18,389 nucleotides of DNA from Candidatus Poribacteria bacterium. GTDB lineage: Bacteria > Poribacteria > DTPJ01 > WJIO01. A program made the translations under genes and the position numbers. The stretch spans positions 1 to 18,389 of the forward strand of contig WJIO01000311.1 of assembly GCA_014730235.1 (NCBI GenBank), given 5' to 3'. The notes under the pieces were generated by a model. That model did not search any database, was not told the origin of the DNA, and was given only the letters and a program-made list of their open reading frames with translations. Below are positions 13,618-18,389 of this stretch, in pieces. How positions within the stretch are numbered: the stretch's first letter is position 1; the number at the start of each line of letters is the position of its first letter.

Positions 13618-14793
13618 TTACAGACATATTTTACCCAGGACCACCGGTCTTTTAGCACCAGTAACACCCGGCACATTGCCCGGATTCCCGAAAATTGTCT
13701 CATTGGCCAGAACAGCAAAGGCCATAGCTTCTTTGGCATCGCTGGAAATACCTATTTTTTCTATACTTACGACAGGAATTGAACCAAACCGATCCTGAAG
13801 CATCTTCATCAAGGTAACATTTTTCAATCCGCCGCCGCATACCAGTATTTCAGACACTTCATGTTCAGGCATTATGAATTCTTTATAATTAATATAAATG
13901 CTTTCGACGGTAAAGGCCGTTACAGTAGCCACTAGATCATCGTCGCTTATACCCAGACTAACCGTCTTGAATATAATCTGTCTTGTAAAATCAAACCCAA
14001 ATTCTTCCCGGCCTGTAGTCTTGGGCGGATGGGAACAGATGAAAGGATGCTTAAGCATCTCTCCCAGCAAAGATTGATTTACCTTTCCCTTTCCAGCCCT
14101 TTGACCGTCTTTATCAAAAAGGTCTTTTCCCTCGGTAATAACTCCCATTACCCCGTCTATTACCATATTACCCGGGCCTGTGTCAAAACCTATAATATCG
14201 TCAATGCCTCCACCTGCAGGCAGCAGCGTTACATTGCTTATCCCGCCGATATTCTGGATAGCCCTGGTAACATTGTCATCCCTTAGCAGTATATAGTCCA
14301 CATAAGGAACTAAGGGCGCGCCTTGACCACCCACTGCCATGTCGGCAACGCGAAAATCCCCAACTGTAACAATACCTGTAAGGTTTGCTATAACCCCAGG
14401 CTCTCCCAACTGAAGGGTAGACGGTACAACCGCGTCAGGCAGATGGCAGACAGTTTGCCCATGAGAACCAATGAGATCAACATCATCTGCTTCCAAACCA
14501 GCTTTTTTTATTACGTCTAGAGCAGCATGGGCGAATAACCGACCGAGAAGGAAATTAATCTCGCATATATCTTCAGTAGAGCAATCTGAGGGGGCAAATA
14601 CAGCGTTAAGGCTTTCCGAAACTTGGTCAGGATATGGATAAGTTTCAAACTCCAGAAGATTAACTTTTGTATCAACACCATTTCCCCTTATTTCCACCAA
14701 TGCGGCGTCAATACCATCAGCCGATGTGCCGGACATTAGGCCAACGACTTTTCTTTTGTCTTTGTTTGTTATGTTTACAAATTTTACGCTCAA
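13618..14793 (-). CDS. anmK: Anhydro-N-acetylmuramic acid kinase
   Basis: AnmK opens the 1,6-anhydro ring of anhydro-MurNAc and phosphorylates it to MurNAc-6-phosphate in peptidoglycan recycling. The 391-residue protein is full length. It has the actin-like ATPase features VVGLMSGTSADGIDAALVEI (GTS-x-DG at residues 22-27), LIGSHGQTVCHLP, LGEPGVIANLTGI, NIGGISNVTLLP, GFDTGPGNMVIDGVM and the C-terminal ILVCGGGLKN. The start is TTG at 14793; it overlaps the namZ stop by 4 nt (TTGA). No ATG before the GTS motif would keep the conserved N-terminus. Coupling to namZ makes the pathway assignment secure; the cytoplasm is the expected location. Confidence 0.95.
   Translation of the reverse strand: MSVKFVNITNKDKRKVVGLMSGTSADGIDAALVEIRGNGVDTKVNLLEFETYPYPDQVSESLNAVFAPSDCSTEDICEINFLLGRLFAHAALDVIKKAGLEADDVDLIGSHGQTVCHLPDAVVPSTLQLGEPGVIANLTGIVTVGDFRVADMAVGGQGAPLVPYVDYILLRDDNVTRAIQNIGGISNVTLLPAGGGIDDIIGFDTGPGNMVIDGVMGVITEGKDLFDKDGQRAGKGKVNQSLLGEMLKHPFICSHPPKTTGREEFGFDFTRQIIFKTVSLGISDDDLVATVTAFTVESIYINYKEFIMPEHEVSEILVCGGGLKNVTLMKMLQDRFGSIPVVSIEKIGISSDAKEAMAFAVLANETIFGNPGNVPGVTGAKRPVVLGKICL
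14315..14322. repeat. GGCGCGCC octamer (copy 2 of 3)
   Basis: Inside anmK (Gly-Ala-Pro in GQGAPLVPY). Same octamer and same codons as at 101-108. Confidence 0.5.
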
Positions 14794-15923
14794 TAAATAA
14801 GGTATCCCTTCCTAGTTTCAGCAAATCCTTTTAATTCATCTTCCCATGATCTGGTAATATTTACAGCATGGTCGCCATCTATCATGGCTTTCCTTACCTT
14901 GTCTGTACCCATCAGCATATCAAATACATTTCGCCACTGGAAATCATCGGGATAGCTTTTCATTATAGTCTCTATCATTGCCAGAGCAGTTTTCACAGGC
15001 CTGAAACTACTCCTGTTTATTACATGAATTTGCATACCACTGCAAGTTTCATCCTGGTATTTGGAAAATGTAGGAATGAACTGCACAGGTCGGAACCTAA
15101 CGCCTTCCATATTTAGACTATTTAGCTTGTCAGCTATGAATCTTCCATCCATCCAGGGCGCGCCTATAAATTCAAAGGGCTTTGTCGTTCCCCGACCTTC
15201 GGATATATTCGTTCCCTCAAACAGGCACGTTCCGGGATAGACTATGGCCGTATCCAGCGTGGGCATGTTGGGTGATGGCATAATCCATTCCAAACCCGTA
15301 TCGTCAAACCACATTTCCCGATTCCATCCTTCCATTTTAACTACTTCCAGGCGAAGGCTTAACTGAAAGATTTCTCTATACAATAAGGCAAGTTCACCGA
15401 TTGTCAAGCCATGCCTCAAAGTTACCGTGAAATAGCCGATAAATGACTTAAAAGCCGGATCGAGCATTGGGCCCTCTATCCTGGTTCCGGTTATGGGATT
15501 TGGGCGATCCAGCACCATGAAGCTGACGCCGTTTTCAGCGCAGGCTTCCATAGCTATGGCCATCGTTGATACAAAGGTGTAAAACTTGACCCCTACATCC
15601 TGAATGTCAAATATTAAAACATCAATGCCTTCCAGCATTTCCGGTGTGGGTTTTCGGTTTTTTCCGTAAAGGCTGTATATGGGTATGGAGACTCCCTCAT
15701 GCTTAAAGGATGAGACCTCAACCAGATCCTGTATTGCTGCCCAGAGGCCGTGTTCCGGCGCGAATATGGCTTTCAGGTTTACTTTATCCCTGGCGAGAAA
15801 AAGGGATATATTATCTTCCAGCTTTTCGTTTACCCCTGTTGGATTGGTGATAAGGCCTAAGGCCTTATCACCAATCAATTCTAATTTATCTTCCATAAGC
15901 ACTTTAAGACCTGTTTTAACCAT
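14790..15923 (-). CDS. namZ: Exo-beta-N-acetylmuramidase NamZ (DUF1343)
   Basis: NamZ releases MurNAc from the non-reducing end of cell-wall glycan or muropeptides. The 377-residue protein matches the DUF1343 family: GLKVLMEDKLELIGDKALGLITNPTGV, AIFAPEHGLWA (the PEHG at 56-59 carries the glutamate proposed as catalytic in studied members), IYSLYGKNRKPTPEMLEGIDVLIFDIQDVGVKFYTF, VLDRPNPI, RHGLTIGELALLYREI, MPSPNMPTLDTAIVYPGTCLFEGTNISEGRGTTKPFEFIGAPW. Both the N-terminal and C-terminal parts of the family are present. Bacillus NamZ is secreted, but this protein has no signal peptide, so it probably works in the cytoplasm. The start (ATG 15923) overlaps the serine-hydrolase stop by 8 nt. A perfect 16-bp-stem hairpin lies inside the gene about 47 nt after the start. 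Confidence 0.9.
   Translation of the reverse strand: MVKTGLKVLMEDKLELIGDKALGLITNPTGVNEKLEDNISLFLARDKVNLKAIFAPEHGLWAAIQDLVEVSSFKHEGVSIPIYSLYGKNRKPTPEMLEGIDVLIFDIQDVGVKFYTFVSTMAIAMEACAENGVSFMVLDRPNPITGTRIEGPMLDPAFKSFIGYFTVTLRHGLTIGELALLYREIFQLSLRLEVVKMEGWNREMWFDDTGLEWIMPSPNMPTLDTAIVYPGTCLFEGTNISEGRGTTKPFEFIGAPWMDGRFIADKLNSLNMEGVRFRPVQFIPTFSKYQDETCSGMQIHVINRSSFRPVKTALAMIETIMKSYPDDFQWRNVFDMLMGTDKVRKAMIDGDHAVNITRSWEDELKGFAETRKGYLIY
15157..15164. repeat. GGCGCGCC octamer (copy 3 of 3)
   Basis: Inside namZ (Gly-Ala-Pro in FIGAPWMD). Same octamer and same codons as the other two sites. Confidence 0.5.
15842..15876. repeat. Perfect palindrome inside namZ
   Basis: Arms GATTGGTGATAAGGCC (15842-15857) and its exact complement GGCCTTATCACCAATC (15861-15876) surround a TAA loop. 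The 35 bases encode LIGDKALGLITNP, part of the conserved family N-terminus, so it is not an insertion. In the mRNA it would fold close behind the start codon. Confidence 0.8.
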
Positions 15924-16983
15924 CTATCTGACTCCTAAATTCGGCGTAGAATTTCTCCCGCACCAGACCAACACCCTCTTTTGTGGCATCGGGATGAACC
16001 CTGTTGGTAAGGAGTATGCCAGCAGAACGTTTTTTAACATCAATCCATATAGCTGTTCCGGTAAAACCCGTATGATAAAGCACCCCGCCGTTTAATATTA
16101 TCCAGCCTATGCCCCTTGATCCATCAAGTTCTTTCGTCAGTAGTGTAGACATCATTTTGACGGATTCAGAGGAAAGAATATCCTCGCCGCCGTTTATGAT
16201 CATGCGGCAGAACCTGGCCAGATCTGAAGCTTTGGAGAATAATCCGGCGTTACCTGCGACGCCTCCCAGGGAGTTGGCGTTTTCGTCATGCACTTCGCCA
16301 ACCACAACCCCTTCACGCCATCTGTAGCTGCTGTAGTTGGTCATGCGCTTTTCAAAGCTGTTAGAATCCTCCGTAGCTGCGCATTCCAGCCTGCGTTCTT
16401 CCGGTGGGTTGTAGAAAGTATGCAGCATATTTAACGGCTTAAATATATTATTTAGGGCGAATTCTTCCAGGCCTAAGCCTGTCACAGCCCTCACCATTTC
16501 GCCCAGAAGTATATAACCAAGACAGCTATAGACTACCTTCGTTCCCTTCTCGTATTCCCACTGCATTTCGCTTAAATACTTTACTACATTTTTCCTGTAT
16601 TGGTCTATGTCTTTGGCATCTGTGTCTATCAAATACAGGGCTTTCCATGCGGGGATTCCGGAAGTATGAGTAAGGAGGTGAAATATAGAAACACCTGAAC
16701 GATCAAAATCCGGAAGATAATTGGATAAATCTTTGTCCAGATCAATAATCCCCCGATCTTTTAGTATCATAACAGACGTGGCTGTGGATATGGGTTTTGT
16801 CAGGGATGCCAGATCAAAAAGTGTTTCTTTGTGCATGGGCAATTTTTGAGGTGTAATCATCCTATTGCCGTAGGCTTCTATAATAAGCGGTTCATTGTCC
16901 CGGTAAATGCACATAACAGCACCGGGAAAAGCACCGATGGATATGTCTTCTTCAATAACTCTGTTTATCCCGGATATATTCAT
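15916..16983 (-). CDS. AmiE-like serine hydrolase (beta-lactamase family)
   Basis: A 355-residue class-C-beta-lactamase-type enzyme. It has SLTK (S60/K63) as the nucleophile motif and HTG (304-306) as the KTG equivalent. The second motif reads YSC (152-154) instead of Y-x-N. The segment VHDENANSLGGVAGNAGLFSKASDLARF resembles the signature of muropeptide amidases such as Bacillus AmiE (YbbE), which remove peptide from MurNAc and sit beside NagZ and NamZ. Other activities of this fold (esterase, D-peptidase) cannot be excluded. There is no signal peptide, so it is cytoplasmic. ATG 16983 overlaps the valS stop (ATGA); the stop overlaps namZ by 8 nt. Conversion of Asn to Cys at 154 may alter activity. 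Confidence 0.85.
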   Translation of the reverse strand: MNISGINRVIEEDISIGAFPGAVMCIYRDNEPLIIEAYGNRMITPQKLPMHKETLFDLASLTKPISTATSVMILKDRGIIDLDKDLSNYLPDFDRSGVSIFHLLTHTSGIPAWKALYLIDTDAKDIDQYRKNVVKYLSEMQWEYEKGTKVVYSCLGYILLGEMVRAVTGLGLEEFALNNIFKPLNMLHTFYNPPEERRLECAATEDSNSFEKRMTNYSSYRWREGVVVGEVHDENANSLGGVAGNAGLFSKASDLARFCRMIINGGEDILSSESVKMMSTLLTKELDGSRGIGWIILNGGVLYHTGFTGTAIWIDVKKRSAGILLTNRVHPDATKEGVGLVREKFYAEFRSQIDG

Positions 16984-18389
16984 TTCTTTTTCTTTCGTTC
17001 CCCAAGAGTAAGTTTCAGCCTGACATTATCTGATTCTGTCTCCACGTCTCCACCTTCGCTGAATTCCAGCTTTTCTGCGTGGGCGGCTGCTTTTAGATCA
17101 TCAGCCAGCATTTCCAGGATCTCACGTTCTTCATCCTTTGCAGTAACTATCATCTCATCCAGTGGGAAATTGGCGTGAACCTGCTGTTGAGTTTTCCAGC
17201 GTCTTGCCCCTGTAAGCACATCCACCAGAAGTTTACCGGCTTTTTCTGCTTCTTCGTCAACAAGGGATTCGTCGTATTCAGGCCACTGGGAAATATGTAT
17301 ACTGACTGGACTATTGTCTGTGCGGAAAACAATCTGGTAAAGCTCTTCTGTTATATATGGAATAAATGGGGCCATGAGTTTCAAGATACCATGAAGGACA
17401 TAGTTAAGGGTATACCGGGCTGCTTCCACCTGTTCCGGTGGGAATTGATCCGGATTCCAGAAGCGTTGTTTGATAATTTCAAGATAGTTATCACAAAATT
17501 CTGAGAAAAAGAACCTTTCGGCTGCATCCAGGGCATGGCTGTATTCGTATTTATCCATGTAATCTGTGGCAGTTTTTACCACGTCCATAAACCGGGACAT
17601 TATCCATTTATCCGGCAGCGTAGGATCACCTTTTTTCAATTCAAAGGGGTTGCCGTCATCATCGAAAAGATAGCTGGATACAAAACGGGTAGCGTTCCAG
17701 AGCTTAATTATAAGCCTGTTACCATCAACTACATCCTGCTCATTATAACGCAGGTTGTTACCCAGAGTCGCACCGGCTGACCAATAGCGAAGTGCATCGG
17801 CTGAATATTTTTCAATCACAGTCTTGGGATCGACAAAATTCCCCTCTCGCTTACTCATCTTCTTGCCTTTAGAATCCAGTCCCCAACCGGAGATCATAAC
17901 ATGATGCCAGGGCAAGGAATCGGTGTGAAAGTGGCTTTTTACCATAGTGTAGAAAAGCCATGTCCTGATGATCTCAAAGGCCTGGACCCGGATGGATTGA
18001 GGATAGATGTTATCTATAAGCTTTTTGTCGTCATAAGCCCATCTTGCGTTGATCAGGGGAGTAAGGGAACTTGTCATCCATGTATCCATAACATCCTGCT
18101 CACCTGTAAAAGAATCGCAGCCGCAGGAACATTTCGCTTTTTCAGGTACAGGGTCAATTGTGGGATCTACCGGCAGCATATCAACCGGCGGGAACCAAGC
18201 TTTTTCACAATCTTCGCAGTACCAGACCGGGAAAGGCACACCGTAATAACGCTGTCGGGATATGCACCAATCCCATTTCAATCCTTCCACCCAATCTTCG
18301 TAGCGTACTTTCATAAAGTCAGGGAACCATTTCAATTCATTTCCCCGACGGAGGAATTCCTCTTTGAAATCCAGCACCCGTATAAACCA
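16980..18389 (-). CDS. valS: Valyl-tRNA synthetase, C-terminal two thirds or less
   Basis: The 5' end is outside the window; the frame is open to base 18389 (WFIRVLDFKEEF...), so GTG 18377 is not taken as a start. ValS charges tRNA-Val. Visible features are YEDWVEGLKWDWCISRQRYYGVPFPVWYC, a cysteine-rich zinc-ribbon-like insert (CEDC ... CSCGC), QDVMDTWMTSSLTPLI, WHHVMISGWGLDSKGKKMSKREGN (the KMSKS loop as KMSKR), and the anticodon-binding helical domain WIMSRFMDVVKTATDYMDKYEYSHALDAAERFFFSEFCDNYLEIIK. Ending with a short basic tail and no long coiled-coil arm, it resembles the archaeal-like ValS type found in some bacteria. It heads the peptidoglycan-recycling operon, and its TGA overlaps the next ATG. 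Confidence 0.93.
   Translation of the reverse strand, partial: WFIRVLDFKEEFLRRGNELKWFPDFMKVRYEDWVEGLKWDWCISRQRYYGVPFPVWYCEDCEKAWFPPVDMLPVDPTIDPVPEKAKCSCGCDSFTGEQDVMDTWMTSSLTPLINARWAYDDKKLIDNIYPQSIRVQAFEIIRTWLFYTMVKSHFHTDSLPWHHVMISGWGLDSKGKKMSKREGNFVDPKTVIEKYSADALRYWSAGATLGNNLRYNEQDVVDGNRLIIKLWNATRFVSSYLFDDDGNPFELKKGDPTLPDKWIMSRFMDVVKTATDYMDKYEYSHALDAAERFFFSEFCDNYLEIIKQRFWNPDQFPPEQVEAARYTLNYVLHGILKLMAPFIPYITEELYQIVFRTDNSPVSIHISQWPEYDESLVDEEAEKAGKLLVDVLTGARRWKTQQQVHANFPLDEMIVTAKDEEREILEMLADDLKAAAHAEKLEFSEGGDVETESDNVRLKLTLGERKKKK

Noticed and set aside
13602-13739. Epimerase starting at 13739 (46 extra residues)
   Set aside because: The extension overlaps the anmK coding sequence, is rich in Trp/Arg/Lys unlike the family, and the conserved start MKVLVTGG at 13601 has a good GGAGG.
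15679-16095. Plus-strand ORF of 138 residues across namZ and the serine hydrolase
   Set aside because: It spans the overlap of two well-supported genes on the other strand and resembles no family.
1-18389. A defence island, prophage or undescribed biosynthetic system
   Set aside because: Apart from an orphan HicB and transposon debris, all genes are housekeeping, salvage or sugar-related. I see no integrase, phage structural, nuclease or NRPS/PKS-type genes and no tRNA genes.

Overview
This window looks like a chromosomal segment of a free-living or host-associated bacterium with moderate GC content. Shine-Dalgarno sites (GGAGG, AAGGAG, GAGGTG) precede most genes. The gene set is bacterial: PriA helicase, peptidoglycan salvage enzymes, a HicB antitoxin and a UPF0210/DUF711 protein. 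The phylum cannot be fixed from the sequence. Two UroD/MtaA-like proteins, a DUF6807 (PmoA-like) protein, a sugar isomerase/epimerase-type TIM barrel and a ValS of the archaeal-like type together suggest an under-sampled lineage rather than a model phylum. That is an impression, not a result.

Layout. Bases 1-4250 hold, on the plus strand, the end of a UPF0210/DUF711 gene and an orphan secreted protein. A minus-strand J-domain protein follows, then on plus a class I methyltransferase with a frameshift in a T9 tract, overlapping a UroD-like gene. Bases 4250-4700 are a debris island: an IS5-type transposase remnant beside a MITE with a perfect 46-nt palindrome. PriA (plus) converges on, and overlaps by 17 nt, a minus-strand run: hicB antitoxin, vestigial hicA start, second UroD-like protein, FAD-dependent ferredoxin-reductase-like protein. 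Bases 9730-10025 hold a second palindromic element and a strong terminator. Beyond the terminator lie a DUF6807 protein and a TIM-barrel isomerase/epimerase-like protein (minus). From the right edge down to 12235 runs a tight minus-strand operon: valS, AmiE-like serine hydrolase, NamZ (DUF1343), AnmK, NAD-dependent sugar epimerase, SRPBCC protein. Most of its junctions overlap by 1-8 nt.

How the genes fit together. The clearest functional block is peptidoglycan recycling. An AmiE-type amidase/esterase, the exo-beta-N-acetylmuramidase NamZ and anhydro-MurNAc kinase AnmK are translationally coupled to each other and to valS. None of the three has a signal peptide, which suggests cytoplasmic processing of imported muropeptides. 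DUF6807 plus the TIM-barrel protein suggest a small carbohydrate-handling unit. The UroD-like proteins are probably methyltransferase-type or other UroD-superfamily enzymes rather than HemE.

The strongest non-coding signal is a family of small palindromic mobile elements (2414-2531, 4539-4655, 12109-12250). They carry ~25-nt terminal inverted repeats starting GGTTCTTCCGGGTTTAGTG, and two copies have 8-bp target-site duplications (one exact, one 7/8). These are probable MITEs of an ISL3-type transposon. A fourth element (9811-9911) has different ends but nearly the same core palindrome. One MITE insertion supplies the last codons and stop codon of the SRPBCC gene. I do not see a convincing undescribed defence or biosynthetic system.
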